The position numbers and the translations under genes are program-made. Positions 46,401 through 62,934 of a DNA stretch of 64,000 nt are shown one piece after another. The first letter of the stretch is position 1. Every line of letters begins with the position of its first letter. The notes beneath the pieces were generated by a model. It worked only from the letters and a program-made list of their open reading frames with translations, was not told the origin of the DNA and ran no database searches. This stretch comes from Mesocentrotus franciscanus (Eukaryota > Echinodermata > Echinoidea > Camarodonta > Strongylocentrotidae): NCBI GenBank assembly GCA_037976565.1, contig CP137666.1, positions 54,029,271 to 54,093,270 of the forward strand, given 5' to 3'.

Positions 46401-46838
46401 TTTCTCCGGTGAGTACATGTACATAAATGGTATTTGATATAAACGTGTATATAATGCCCTCTTGTGCCAGTATTTGGTGACCCAAAGATTCGTCTTTGAA
46501 TCCAATTCGATTTTCATCAGCACGACGCTACGTTGTGGTGGTCTAGAACTAGAATTTGTATTTTCCTGGCCGCCTCTGAGGATGGATGGTCAGAACGAAT
46601 AATAATAATAAACATTGTAAATTTGTTGCTCATCCTGGCTAGATAAATGTTTGATAAATCTATATTTTTTCCTATTCTCTTTGCTTTTCTTTATTTTTCT
46701 AGACCGAAATCCTTTCATGCAGTTAGTGGGTCATCATTCGAGTTGGAGGCCAAGGAGGAGAAACATGGAGCAGAAGGAGATATCGACATTTCAGATGAGA
46801 TCGAAATCAAAGGAGATAGTGTTAATAAAGGAGACTAG
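31857..46838 (+). CDS. SLC5-family sodium/solute symporter (SLC5A8/A12-like), 14 exons
   Basis: Predicted plasma-membrane Na+-coupled transporter, closest by eye to monocarboxylate (SLC5A8/A12) members; NIS- or multivitamin-type relatives are not excluded. Exons: 31857-32011, 32826-33045, 34209-34326, 35238-35305, 35659-35813, 36235-36375, 37420-37505, 38706-38752, 40922-41010, 41639-41796, 43752-43905, 44942-45038, 45366-45488 plus 46389-46408 (one exon split by a transposon), 46703-46838. All phases agree, giving 588 codons. Landmarks: [20 protein letters not shown] (TM1), [85 protein letters not shown] then [19 protein letters not shown], and an acidic cytoplasmic tail ending DSVNKGD. About 12-13 hydrophobic segments are visible. 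The start ATG opens the first hydrophobic exon. If the inserted element is not spliced out, the protein ends at TGA 45540-45542 (about 554 aa). Confidence 0.92.
34817..34842. repeat. (TA)n microsatellite
   Basis: Pure TA run of about 13 units in the SLC5 intron after exon 34209-34326. Neighbouring intron sequence is AT-rich without recognisable elements. Confidence 0.9.
36605..37260. repeat. GATGGTGAC-rich cryptic minisatellite
   Basis: About 650 bp built from GATGAT, GGTGACGAT and GGTAATGAT variants in the SLC5 intron between exons 36235-36375 and 37420-37505. Long open frames here are low-complexity artefacts. Confidence 0.85.
38989..40412 (+). mobile_element. hAT-like element with GTGCCCC repeats, copy 1 (truncated)
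   Basis: Starts CAGAGGCGGTGGAGCGGGAG, then about 1 kb of irregular AAGTGCCCCTTTTCC-type repeats, then a unique stretch including CTCACTCGCTTCGCTTGCTC and TAGGTGCCCCTTTTTCC. It matches the reverse complement of the element at 41883-43410 in order and content but lacks the far terminal repeat. It lies in the intron before SLC5 exon 9. Confidence 0.75.
41883..43410 (-). mobile_element. hAT-like element with GTGCCCC repeats, copy 2 (1528 bp, inverted)
   Basis: Ends CAGGGGCGGCCGAGC and (inverted) CAGAGGCGGCCCTCC, flanked by GGGAGGGG and GGAAGGGG (7/8), consistent with an 8-bp hAT target duplication. The interior carries the unique GAGCGAAGCGAGCGAGG block followed by roughly 1 kb of GGGGCACTTATCAGAGGTGA-like repeats. 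It begins 87 bp after SLC5 exon 10 and is inverted relative to copy 1. The predicted 160-aa frame at 41643 is SLC5 exon 10 running into this element. Confidence 0.8.
45125..45302. repeat. A-rich (AAAT)n/(AAT)n tract
   Basis: Almost pure AAAAT, AAAT and AAT repeats on the plus strand, 64 bp before the SLC5 exon at 45366. It could be the tail of a retroposon in plus orientation or a simple microsatellite. Confidence 0.85.
45489..46386. mobile_element. 898-bp MITE inserted in the coding part of SLC5 exon 13
   Basis: Terminal inverted repeats GGGGCATTTACACTGTC and (inverted right end) GGCGCATTTATACTGTC match 15/17. TA directly abuts both ends (45487-45488 and 46387-46388), as for Tc1/mariner-type insertion. 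Removing the element plus one TA joins CCGTTACTA to CTGTTGGCGACATTTCTCCG in frame. That is followed immediately by donor GTGAGT at 46409, and the next exon (46703) continues the frame to a stop. No transposase is encoded. Copies of an ACGCCAAAA/GATGTTTC motif recur near both ends. Confidence 0.8.
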
Positions 46839-47401
46839 TGTAAACATTCAATCTCAAATAATCGATAGCGCCACTATAAGATTTTGAAAGTGGGGGGCAT
46901 ACGGAGGGCAAGATTAAAACAAAAATAGGGAGGCCACTTTTATAATACAAAAAGGATCTTTTCAGAAACTTTGCAAAACTCTCTCATGGGGGCGAGGTTG
47001 GAGGGTAGGATCAAGAGACTGAATAATAACCAAACAGGTCTGTGTAATTTTTTACCATCCATACAAAACATGCTTAATCGGGGAGGGGGACAACAAAAAC
47101 AAAGCGCTCGATGTACCATAGCACCCCCAAAATATATTAAAAAATAAAGGGGTATCCACTTCCCTTCCCATATTGCCGCAACCGGTTAATTGTCAACTTT
47201 TTTTTTAGAAGAGGGGGCAGTACAATGTTTATCAGGAATATTCTCAGACGCTTTTCATATCAATGTTTAACGCAGCAAGTTCTTGACCGAAATCATTTGC
47301 TACTACGGCGAGCTGTAGAGTGGAGCTTTTGTACTAAATTTCCTTTTCACGACAGTTTGTATTTTTCGAGTGGTATCAGTTAGAATGTTAGATGTCATAT
47401 T

Positions 47402-47660
47402 GTTCTAATTATAATAAGAAGAGAAAGATAGAGCGAGAGGGGATGGGGTGAGAGGGATGGGGATGAGAGGGGTGGGTGGGGAGGGGAGAGGAGGGGAAGG
47501 AGTGAGATAGAGAAGATATGGATTTTTCTAATTATAATAAGAAGAGAAAGATAGAGCGAGAGGTGTGAGGTGAGAAGGAGAGGGAGGAGTAAGATAAAGA
47601 AGATATGGTATGGAAAACGAGAAAGACAAAGGAGGGAGAAAGAAAGAGTGAAGGGGAGAG
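47402..47660. repeat. Purine-rich direct duplication
   Basis: TTCTAATTATAATAAGAAGA continuing to GAAAGATAGAGCGAGAGG occurs at 47403 and 47526 (period ~123 bp). It is followed by GA/GGGGA-rich low-complexity sequence. Confidence 0.75.
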
Positions 47661-48198
47661 AGGCGGGGCATAGTAAACATTATGTAATCATGAACTGCTA
47701 TTAATACTAACTGGTAGTATAACGTAGTATGTAGAATACTTCATTTTTGTTACATTTTTTAATTTGTTACATTGTATAAGAAAAACATTCTTGCAAAAAT
47801 ATCAATCAGGTACATCCATTTCGATTCCCAGCATTGTTATTCTGACAGTTGTGTACTACCCACTTGCTTGTACATTCCATATGAACTTTCGAGAAAATAA
47901 TCCGATATCCAAAATGGAAAAAAAGAGGGTATTTCAGCTGCTTTTTGTGGTCTAACTTTGCTGCCGGAGTCACAATTTCATCTTGTACTCGACATTCCCC
48001 GGATTTCTCGCTGATTGTATTCGATAATAAACATGTACATGTTATTCTCCCTATCCTCTATTTCATGTACGTTCATTTTATAGTAATACGAGATGTATAA
48101 TATATGAAGAATTCGTCATGGATCTAAGAGATGATCATACATGTAGCAATAGTATTGTGAAATATACAGGTAATACATGGACTCTTTATCTCATTTTG

Positions 48199-48208
48199 AA
48201 TAAATAAA
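48199..48208 (+). terminator. Candidate poly(A) signals for SLC5
   Basis: Two overlapping AATAAA hexamers (AATAAATAAA) followed by TTTATTTC/T-rich sequence, 1.36 kb after the SLC5 stop codon. Confidence 0.5.
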
Positions 48209-48576
48209 GTCTATATTCTCTTTATTTCTAAGCTCATTCCCTTGCTTTACTGTACAAAGTAAACATACATGTACAAAGAGTTTATTTTACATTAATCTGC
48301 TTGTTACAGTTTTCTGTCCTTCCTCCCAAAGACCAGTTAAGATTACTCCTGAATCTCTGTCCTCATGGTTAAAAAAACCCCCACTAATATACAGTACATG
48401 GATTCATCTCTCTCTTCCTCCCTCTCTCCTTCTCTCTCTCTCTCCTTAATACACTCCTTATCCTTTTTCCGTCTTTGACTGGACACAGTGATTCCATGGT
48501 CACGGTTATTCTATACAAATTGATAAAAGTACATAATCATCACACCACCATGTTATGTACAATAAGATTCATGATT

Positions 48577-48582
48577 TTTATT
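48577..48582 (-). terminator. Candidate poly(A) signal for cathepsin L
   Basis: AATAAA on the minus strand (TTTATT on plus), about 1.6 kb past the cathepsin L stop. Other A-rich candidates near 48870-48905 read on the opposite strand. The sequence between here and 50196 is presumed 3'UTR with no other gene seen. Confidence 0.35.
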
Positions 48583-49762
48583 TCAATTATTTTCAGTATA
48601 AAAAGTCATTTACAGAACACGAGTTACATAAACATTACATCTGAAATTACACATATTCACAAATACAGAAATCTACTTCTACTGTTTTATCTAAACCAAA
48701 AAGGCCCCTCCCATAACTAGAATAAAGAAAGATAAAATAGGACAAAGAAATACATCTATCATTCAAGCTACATAAATAAAACTGCATCTATCACTGAACA
48801 ACCCACACATAGAGAAAAGAAAAATTGACCTATCCCCTCTCCCAATAAAAAATTAAAAACCTAGGACCCTAAGCAAACAAAAATAAAAAATAAAAAATAA
48901 ATGGCAAGCAAATTATCAACAGAAGAAATGGAAGCCTTCGCAATATAAGTTCAAGTGATGAACCGGTACAAAGTTGCAAATATCAAAATCCCATTGCACA
49001 ATACATACCTGTACTAAAAATGGAAGTGTTTGCAAAGGACATTCAGTTTTTCAAACTTCTGTGTTACTGTGTATCATATCGTGCTTTCATTTTATGGATC
49101 TTTCACCCAGAAATTCTCTGCGCTGCTTTTAGCAAGTATTAGGTAATAGTCAACAATAGAATGTCTCGTCTATATCTGAGATGCTAAAGGTGTTAAAAAG
49201 AGACACTAGTATCCTAAATACACAAGGCACTATTAGATAGGGGAACGAAGTAGAGAGATAGCAGAAAATAAATTACTCATAAAGAAAAAATATATCTATA
49301 CAAGAAAGGTTTTTACCATCTTTTACATTGTTTTTGAGAAATAAATACATGCAGCACACACATTTCTTAGCATCAGCTGGCCAATAATGTAGGAAATAAA
49401 GTCAACAAAAAGGCAGTCAATGACACAAGAGGTTGAGACATGAAGTCTTGTGCAATACATGTATGAATGATAGTATGAATATGAATATCTTCAATATGTC
49501 CAATAAATGATATGGTTTACAGACCTGAATACATGCATCTGCATGTTCTGATAACAATTTGGAAATCATAACATTTTAATATACTCAACTTTAGATAACC
49601 TCCAAATTAAAAATTAATTTATGAGGGGTCTTGAATAAATGTAGAAGAAAACTTACACTATGATTATCACGTTTGCCTAGAATAAAGAAGTGTTATTACA
49701 GCACAATTGATATGCGCTCCATTTTAAGTACAAGGCGCAACTTAGAGCTGATTTTCAAACAT

Positions 49763-49841
49763 AGTCTTGGTTGGAGCCAGGAGGGCATTGACTCAAATGC
49801 TTTTACATCGAGTTAACGTCCTTCTGGCGACAGAGAGACGA
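49763..49841. repeat. Short inverted-repeat element, GAGAGCCAGAAGG family, copy D
   Basis: The arm GTCTTGGTTGGAGCCAGGAG faces an inverted arm reading CGTCTCTCTGTCGCCAGAAGG. A single further arm, CGTCTGTTGAGAGCCAGAAG, is at 50971-51000 in a cathepsin L intron. Confidence 0.5.
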
Positions 49842-50196
49842 TATGCAAATGAAAGGTGTCAGTACCACATGCAGTAATGCCATGTAGAAAGTCAAATGCT
49901 CTCTTGATTTGTGGTAAGGTAAAGAGGGGGTAGGGAAGTATAGGCTTTGTCTCACTATTGTTCATATTCACATGAGAGGCATCTTATCCATCTCCAATCT
50001 AACCGGAGAGATATTCAAGTATGAACGAGCACACGTATACAGTAGCCTACTACATATAATTAGGTGATAAATTACAGGCATAAAGCACAGAAGGTTGATT
50101 CGTTCTTACGCCCGGTCTGAAAACGTCTATTTAAGTCCTAGTCTGAAAGTGGTTACTAACATCAATAGTGAAAGCAGCAGGTAGTGAGGGGTGTGT

Positions 50197-55692
<5,496 letters not shown>

Positions 55693-55710
55693 GATGGCAA
55701 CAGGAGCTTT
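55693..55710 (-). other. CTSL: Cathepsin L 5'UTR portion of the start exon
   Basis: Short leader between acceptor CTGCAG (AG at 55711-55712) and the ATG. The coding part of the exon follows directly. Confidence 0.7.
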
Positions 55711-55792
55711 CTGCAGGACAGAAAAGAGATATTAAAGTTAATGAACAAGATTTCATAATGAAAATTGACATTCCATGACTGTACCTCAGCTC

Positions 55793-56200
55793 TAGACCGA
55801 AGATTTCTGTCTCTTTCGTTCGTTAGCCTCTGATTTGAGACAATGGATGACGTCATCTTCCTTCATGCGCAGTAACAGTTTAAAATACGGCTGCCAGAAT
55901 TTCAACACGGAGCTCAATTTCGGCGATGAAAATCCGGAAAAACCCCTTAAGTGCATCATACAGTCAATCTGGTAAGTGGAACCAATGTATATTAGCCTAG
56001 GCCTAATTTTCAAACATAAATGCATCGGATATGAATCCGCTAAAATTGAGTATTTTGGGCAAGTTCTTTGGCCATAAATGGCCAAAATGTTTGCACAGGA
56101 GCGCCTACATGTATATGGTCGGCTTCTGTCTCTAAAGAGAGGAGCCGACCCTACCCAAATCAGAGGCTAACGAACGAAAGAGACAGAAATGTTCGGTCTA
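55793..56200. mobile_element. Mutator-like MITE, copy 2, perfect 9-bp target duplication
   Basis: Ends TAGACCGAAGATTTCTGTCT and (inverted) TAGACCGAACATTTCTGTCT. The right arm is full length, while the left arm diverges after CCTCTGATTTG. Flanked by CCTCAGCTC at 55784-55792 and 56201-56209. The interior shares GTGCATCATACAGTCAATCT and GGTAAGTGGAACC with copy 1 at 27687-28094. Confidence 0.85.
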
Positions 56201-56518
56201 CCTCAGCTCTAGACTAGATCTAGGTCTAGTTTACAAGAATTCTCACAATACCTTATTCCTCAGCCTCAGGAATTCAGGAAAGGACATGTAGAGATCTAGG
56301 ACTACAATATGTAGATGCTCAACAAATTAGTCTAGCTAGGTCAACTTCACCATGTTCACAGGGCAAGGAATTTAAGAGTGAAAATAAGACTCAAGTCCTA
56401 GTTTACTTCTTCTGATCTGGTACGGGCTGGGTTGACAAGACAGTTTGTCCATGTAGAGACATGGGTGAAAGGTGATGGATCAAGTCAACAAGAACTAGAA
56501 AAAGTCGATGTAATTTTG

Positions 56519-56632
56519 TACTAAAACTACTACTAGTAGTACTAGTACTAGTAGTAGTACGAGATCTAGATCTAGGCCTAGTACTAGTACTAGATCATGT
56601 GTGTTACAGAATAAAGATCTAGATCTGGCTCC
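56519..56632. repeat. ACTAGT/AGATCT palindromic microsatellite
   Basis: Runs of ACTACTAGTAGTACTAGTAC and AGATCTAGATCTAGGCC make nested short palindromes in the cathepsin L first intron. Confidence 0.8.
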
Positions 56633-56656
56633 TCTGACCGCCATGGCCTGGGGAAT

Positions 56657-56718
56657 GTTGACAAATGTCAGTTTTATTAAAGAATGACCCATACCAGACG
56701 GTTATTAATTCTGTCAAC
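56657..56718. mobile_element. 61-bp inverted-terminus mini-element, copy 2
   Basis: GTTGACAAATGTCAGTTTTA through CAGACGGTTATTAATTCTGT to CAAC, homologous along its length to 28140-28200. Confidence 0.6.
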
Positions 56719-56902
56719 AATGTAGATAGTAACTTGCATTTGTAAATTCTGTTGTATTGACTCTGATCTTGTCTGTCTTGAACAATTTCAATTTGATTTT
56801 GATGACAACAATAAACGAATAAATTAAACGTTGACTATTAAACTTAATCGTAATAAAAAATGCTACGGATGGTTTTAATAAGGAAAGAAACTCGTAACTC
56901 AC

Positions 56903-56980
56903 CACCTTGATAAAAGAGGGATCAGTCTGTAAATTACTTTCAAAAGTACTAGAGATGATCACTGTTCTGCTGGTTTTATA
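56903..56980 (-). promoter_or_regulatory. CTSL: Cathepsin L promoter and 5'UTR exon 1
   Basis: TATAAAA on the minus strand at 56974-56980 and a strong donor GTGAGT at 56897-56902 bracket a short exon (about 56903-56945, TSS inferred 25-30 bases from the TATA box). It splices to 55710. Confidence 0.6.
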
Positions 56981-58160
56981 AGCGATGGTGTTGGTCTCGT
57001 GACTTCCGTAATTGTGGAGCGTTTGGGCATATATCAAAGTCCGTGATACACAGAAATAGAATGCACAATCACAATGCAAAGCTTGATCATGCAAGCAAGG
57101 AGCCGGGGTCTCGTGACTTTCCATCAGCATGTGACCAACAGGTGACGTCATCAACACAAGTAGTCTTTGAATAAAGACACATATTGTTAGCCACTCGCTT
57201 AAATTTATAAAAATGTCCTTTTCCTCACGATGATGAAATAAAAAATAGTGCGGTATGTATAAAGACTAAAACATGATGGATGAGATTTATTTCAAGGGTT
57301 TCTTTAATCACTGGAAGTATCACTGTTTTCCATTTCAGAAGTAATTACGTATTAGACTATCGTGATATATCTGATTGATACACGTCTGTAAAAACCCAAT
57401 ACACACACACACGTGAGTACCTAGTCTCAACTATCAGACAAAGATATTATTATGATTCACTGTCGCGACCGATAGAAAGATAAGAATGAGTTATACGTTT
57501 CAGTGGCGGGTCCAGAATTCTTTTACTGGAAGCAGGGGAACTATTAAAATATAAAAAGAAGGGAAAAGAGAAAGAGGGAGCGAGAGCGAGAGTGAGAGGG
57601 GGCGATGCCTATATACGGGGGCAAATCTATTTTCTTTCCTTCTTTAAACAAAATAAAACTATAAACAGTGGCCGCTTAACCTTGTCTTGCCAAAGTCGAA
57701 TTTCCTTGTCAATAGCAGACAACCAGCGGCGCATTGTGCCTCATGATATGATATAAAGATATTATATGGCCTACTTGTGTATTGAAGAGAAGGTTGAGAT
57801 TTGAGGACTGGGCAAGGTGACAATGGTTTGTGAGCATTTGCATTATTTTTGTATATACGTGTGGAATAGTATCACAGAAAAAACAATTCCCTATAGAGGA
57901 TGACTCATCAAATTCCCCTATATTCGAAATATGACAAGAGCTAAATGTTGTGGACCACAACGCCCATGCATGCTACGCGGGTTTGTGTAGTCTCATACAC
58001 AGTTTTGTGTACAGTGCATGTGACTGAGCCAATTTCTTATCATTTTGATGATTCCAAAACCTCACAGTAGGCCTATACACCCGTTCTTATGTGCTACAAT
58101 CATGATCAGTCTTTCCGATCGCTTCCACACAGTAGTTCCTTCCACATTGCAATTGCATGA
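56981..58160. other. Intergenic spacer
   Basis: No gene supported. It contains (CA)n near 57400 and a stray hAT-like end AGTGGCGGGTCCAG near 57502 without a partner, followed by GA-rich sequence. Confidence 0.5.
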
Positions 58161-58167
58161 CCAGCTA

Positions 58168-58326
58168 GGGCCCCGTATTACAAAGAGTTGATATCAATCG
58201 TAACTTATTTGCGATTGATATCAATCGCAACCATGTACATAAGAGATAGGAGAATGCAAACTTGCGATTGATTGGAGGACTTACGATTGATTTGGATCAA
58301 TCGTAACTCTTTGTAAGACGGGGCCC
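58168..58326. mobile_element. GGGCCCCGT-type MITE (159 bp)
   Basis: Inverted ends GGGCCCCGTATTACAAAGAG and (right, inverted) GGGCCCCGTCTTACAAAGAG. The interior has several inverted GATATCAATCGTAAC/GCGATTGATATC segments, so the whole unit can fold. A diverged relative may lie at about 17078-17170. Confidence 0.8.
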
Positions 58327-60027
58327 AGAACTCAACTTTATCTCTCACGTGCCCTCGTTAACTAACGATTAATTAATTATTTAACAAAAATATAGATATA
58401 TATATATGTAAGTAAATAAATAAATAGATGAATTAGTAAATAAACAAACAGATAAATAGATAAATGAAATAAGAAAGTGACGATGCATGATGACAAATAA
58501 CAACCCAGAATTACGTGATTGATAGGCCTATCTGTATAATCTATATAAGTCGATATTTTGTGACTATCATAGTAGCTCTTCGAAAGGCCTTCCAGCGAAC
58601 TACACAAGGCTACACACGTAGGCTATAGTGTCTATACAAACTTTACAGGTTCTCTGATTTAAAACGAAACTTTTTATACGAAGTTCGGATATTAATTCAG
58701 GACAATAGATTTGTTGCAGCTTTTCTCACCTATTGTATAATTTACTCATTTTCTGTTTGTCATCATAACATCGTTCTGAAAGAAAGACTATAATTTATGT
58801 AACAATGGAATAATAGAAACTGTCATAATAACATCTAAATGACTGCACTCGTGATAAACCGTCACTTCGAAACAAACAAATCCTACGCGTGAACTGAATT
58901 GTGGTAAAGTTTATTTTCAAGATGTATTTATGTTTTATTTCTTCATTGTTTTCTTTCATTTCTCGTGTACAATGTCTATGTAGATGTGCTATAACAGTGA
59001 AAGCAAGAACGAGCATTTTAGAGGTCATCATGCAGCTGCTTGGGTATGAAAAAAGCGTGGAAATTCACTCTTTTATGACTCATAATTTGGATCACATTGT
59101 TTTGGAGTGGAAATACAAATTCAACATAATGGAATCCAAGAATGATTATTTAAAGTGAAAGACTGCCTTTATAGCAAACACCGCCAACAGAAAGCAGAAA
59201 ATCAGGGAAGATGCATGGTGAAAGTTTGAACGAAATCGGACCAACAAAATAAGAAAATTATGCATATTTGAAAGTTGTAATCTTTAGGGAACTTCAAATT
59301 GGCTGATTAATCGGTAATGTCACTGTAAAGTTGTGCCGGACAATAATATTTTCCCATTTCTTCCAAATTAACCGGCACACAAAATGATTAAATGTCTAAT
59401 TTTTTCTTCAAAGTGTATATAGACTCGGGAGGGTATTTTCTCTTTAGAGGATCTGTAATAATATACAATCCATATTATATTTCGAGTAGTGCCCCAGTGT
59501 GATATTTTTGTACACAATAAACAGGAGAATTTATTGTCCCATTGACTAAATTGACAATTTGAGATTCGCATAGCTATATTGACGTCATATTTCAAACATT
59601 CATAGCTCTCTTAGTATTGGTCCAATTTATTTCAAACTTTCTCTATTATAATTATTTCTCTTAATTTTCTGCTTTCATACAATGAACTTAATTATTACAA
59701 GGGTAGGATTGGCATTTAAACCTCTATACCGGGAATGGATTCCACGTACTGTAATTTGGGACGGATTCAACAGCTTCAAACGAAGTAAACTCCCTAATAA
59801 TAATTATGACTCGTAACAGAGTATATTGCTACTCTTCTGCATCAACTTGATCAACTTGAGTTCTGGTAAATATAGAAAATAAATTCTCACAGAATCCAAC
59901 GAAACTTGCACTGAATGTTCAAGATTATAAATAAATGACATGTGCCAAACAGTTTTGGTAGAAAATGTATAGCAGGTGAGTAATAAGCATACTAAAGATG
60001 AGGAAGTCCGGGCCCGACACAATGTGC
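58327..60027. other. Intergenic spacer with AT-rich microsatellites
   Basis: Holds TA and AAAT/AGAT-like repeats near 58385-58470. I see no exon with splice support or family similarity in the remainder. Confidence 0.45.
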
Positions 60028-60597
60028 TTAAAGGGATAGTTGAGTTTTGTTGCAGAGGGCGCTACACAAAATAATTTTGTGTGAGATAATGAAAACTGAG
60101 TGTCAAATTTGAAAGAATGTACAATTTAAATGACAAAATTATCCTTGTTTGATCATAATCGGTTCAGAGACGGCTGAAATATCCATAAATATAACCATTT
60201 CTAATATTAATTTGTGGTGCCCCACAAATTAATATTCGGTAATTTTGAACCAGCCGTTGAAAAACGAGATAGCGCCTCAGCTAGTATACGTTTTATTCCA
60301 GCCAATGCCAATTGGCTTTTACGGTCGTGTTGGTTATAATACGCACAACCAGCTGCCCGTGTATTGTTATTATTAATTAATTAATTAATTAACGGTCACC
60401 ATATTGTTTTGAAAGTGGATCTGAATTGGTATGATCGTATTCAATCTAAATTCACACATTTTGGGGTCTAAAATTACATTCATAGCAATTTTAGGTTCTA
60501 AAAGGGCACTAGAAATGTCATAAATAAGAATAAGAGCAATAACCATGCACTTTGAAGGCATTTGCGGTCTAAAACAAAAACTCAACTATCCCTTTAA
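60028..60597. mobile_element. MITE with TTAA ends and AGGGATAGTTGAGTTTT TIRs (570 bp)
   Basis: TTAAAGGGATAGTTGAGTTT at the left is matched inverted by AAACTCAACTATCCCTTTAA at the right (20 bp perfect). The outer TTAA fits a TTAA target duplication. Near the centre, ATTAATTTGTGGTGC and GCACCACAAATTAAT-like segments form another inverted pair. No transposase. Confidence 0.85.
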
Positions 60598-61424
60598 CTC
60601 AGGTCACTATCTGCAAAATAATGGGAGTTGTGGTTTTTATCGAAGATGATGCCCAGTAAGTTTTTGTGCGTTGTTTTTGTTTCACTGGTTGAAACAACCA
60701 ATATACTGCAGGATCATACATCAATCCAGAAAAAAATCAATCATAGCAATTTTCTCTCAAAATACGATTTCCTTACCAGAGCTCAAGATTAGCTTTAAAG
60801 AGTTGTTGTTGCTTTATGGCTTTCATTCAGTACTGAATATATACGCCATATCTTACTTTATATAAGAAAAGTGAGTTATCAATAAAGAAAAATAACAAAT
60901 AACAAATTGTAATAATATAATTAATTCACCAGTATCGCAATCTATTAGGAGTCTCTTGATGGTTTACAACTTCGTATTTCTGTTTTATCACGTTTAATCT
61001 GGTCAGACCGGTTTCGACTGCATTGAAACACTAGCTTTGCTTTAAAGAGTGTTTTTTTTGCAGTATAGTGACTATAGTTATCAAGAAGGCCTAAGCCAAA
61101 GAAGTTACGAGAACTTTCTTCCGGTCAAATCATTCCGTTACAAAAAATGACTGTTATTGTTGAGAAGATGACAATACTCGTGAAAATAAGAAACAATGAT
61201 AATCTACATGGATTTTTATTATAAGAGTTATTACGGCCGTATGGCACTGCATGGTAGGCCACTACTTTTTTCATAATGACAAAAAGATGTGTAAATAACC
61301 ATCAATATAGGCCTACCATATTGACACGAAAATTGGCTAATGTGTGGATAGCTTTACCACTCGGCAAAAGCGAAACGTAAAAATTGTTGTACCAAACTCA
61401 TGAAACGTACAAGGAAAAAAAAAA
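60598..61424. other. Intergenic spacer
   Basis: Nothing recognisable beyond AT-rich sequence. The open frame near 60671-60865 has no family features. Confidence 0.4.
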
Positions 61425-61765
61425 CTCGGGTTAAAGAAAGAAAAAGAAGATAAAGAACAAGAAGAAGATGAACAAGAAGAACAAGAACAAGAAAAACAAG
61501 AACAAGAAAAACAAGAAAAACAAGAACAAGAAGAAAATGAAGAACAAGAACAAGAAGAAGAAGAGGAAGAAAAAGAAGAAAAGAAGAAGAAGAAGAAGGA
61601 GAAGAAGAAAGAAAAAAAAAGAGGAGGAAGAGGAAGAAGGCGAAAAAGGAGAAGAAAAGGAAAAAGAAAAGAACAACAAGAAGAATAAGAAGAAGAAGGA
61701 GAAGAATAAGAAAAAGATGATTATGATAAAGAGGAGGAGAAGAATATATAATAATAATAATCAAA
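61425..61765. repeat. Purine-only GAA/GAACAA low-complexity tract
   Basis: About 340 bp of almost pure purine built from AAGAAC, AAGAAG and AAGAAAAAGA. Open frames on both strands here are composition artefacts. Confidence 0.9.
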
Positions 61766-62470
61766 TAATGATGAATAAATTGAGCGTTTGTTCATGTTGT
61801 GAATTATTGACCAAAGATGGCGCTCTACAAAAGACAGAAATCTCAGAATACATGTCAATTTCTACTCATCAAATTGTGACACGTATAACAACAAAACCAT
61901 ACTGAAGCCCTAATCTAGCTTTGTCTTTAGATATCATTTACTTCAAATCAAAGTCCAGTGTTATCATAATATAGTTGAAAGGTCCTCTTCTGTTGATGAA
62001 TGTTTGGAATTGTCGAGGAAAAGTGCAATTGTATAGTAATTGACGCAGAAAAATCGTGCATGCATTACGATTTTTTTTTTTTACCTGGGTCTCGGAACTC
62101 ATCACAATAATCATTATCGGCACAACAATTTCATCCATTTGAGACACCTCTTGAAAATGTTTTCGGGGGATTCTAATAGACTACTCTAAAACAGTTTTCA
62201 CAAGCGTAGGTAAACACGGAAAAAAAACCTCTTTTGGCAGACCAATGGTTTACACATTTTCTCATTGAAATCATAAATCATATATAATTATGCAAGAGAG
62301 TGTAGTGACAGAGCGAGAAGATTTTCAATTAATCTTTCTAACAAAGATCAATTAATAGTCGAACCATTCATTTTATTTTTTTTTATTTCTACAAACTTTC
62401 CGACGGGACCAACTTTTCCGGAGAGAGTCATGTCCTCCCGTCCTCCTATACAAGCATCACTCTATTCAGT

Positions 62471-62789
62471 CTAAGATTGAACTCTCTCCTTCCTCTCCTC
62501 ATCTTCCTGTGGAACAACCATCAAGAGCTGCTGCAAAAATACCGTCAGATTATCTGTTAAAAAAACCGAATCACAAATAATCAATGTACATGTATATTCA
62601 TGTGTTATGGGATAAACAAGATTGCTTTTGCATACTGTTTTTTAGGACTATTACGGGTGTATCTGTATAGGGGCACGGGAGGCGTGTGCCTCCTCCAATC
62701 GAACATGGTAAAATAGAAAGAAGAGGGAGAGAGATAAGGAGGAGAGAGGGGGAGAGGGACTCGGAGAGAGAGGGTGGGGATATATTATG

Positions 62790-62839
<50 letters not shown>

Positions 62840-62863
62840 GAGAGAGAGATAAAGGGAGTGGGA

Positions 62864-62934
<71 letters not shown>

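Larger units (their letters stand above)
46839..48225 (+). other. Presumed SLC5 3'UTR
   Basis: From the SLC5 stop to just past overlapping AATAAA hexamers there is no other gene I can recognise. Open frames near 47764-47955 are short and lack family features. Confidence 0.5.

Noticed and set aside
57495..57640. hAT-like end AGTGGCGGGTCCAG
   Set aside because: No matching inverted end or target duplication found nearby; probably a remnant.
61354..61905. Long Lys/Glu- or Phe/Leu-rich frames on both strands
   Set aside because: Pure purine low-complexity tract; openness follows from composition.
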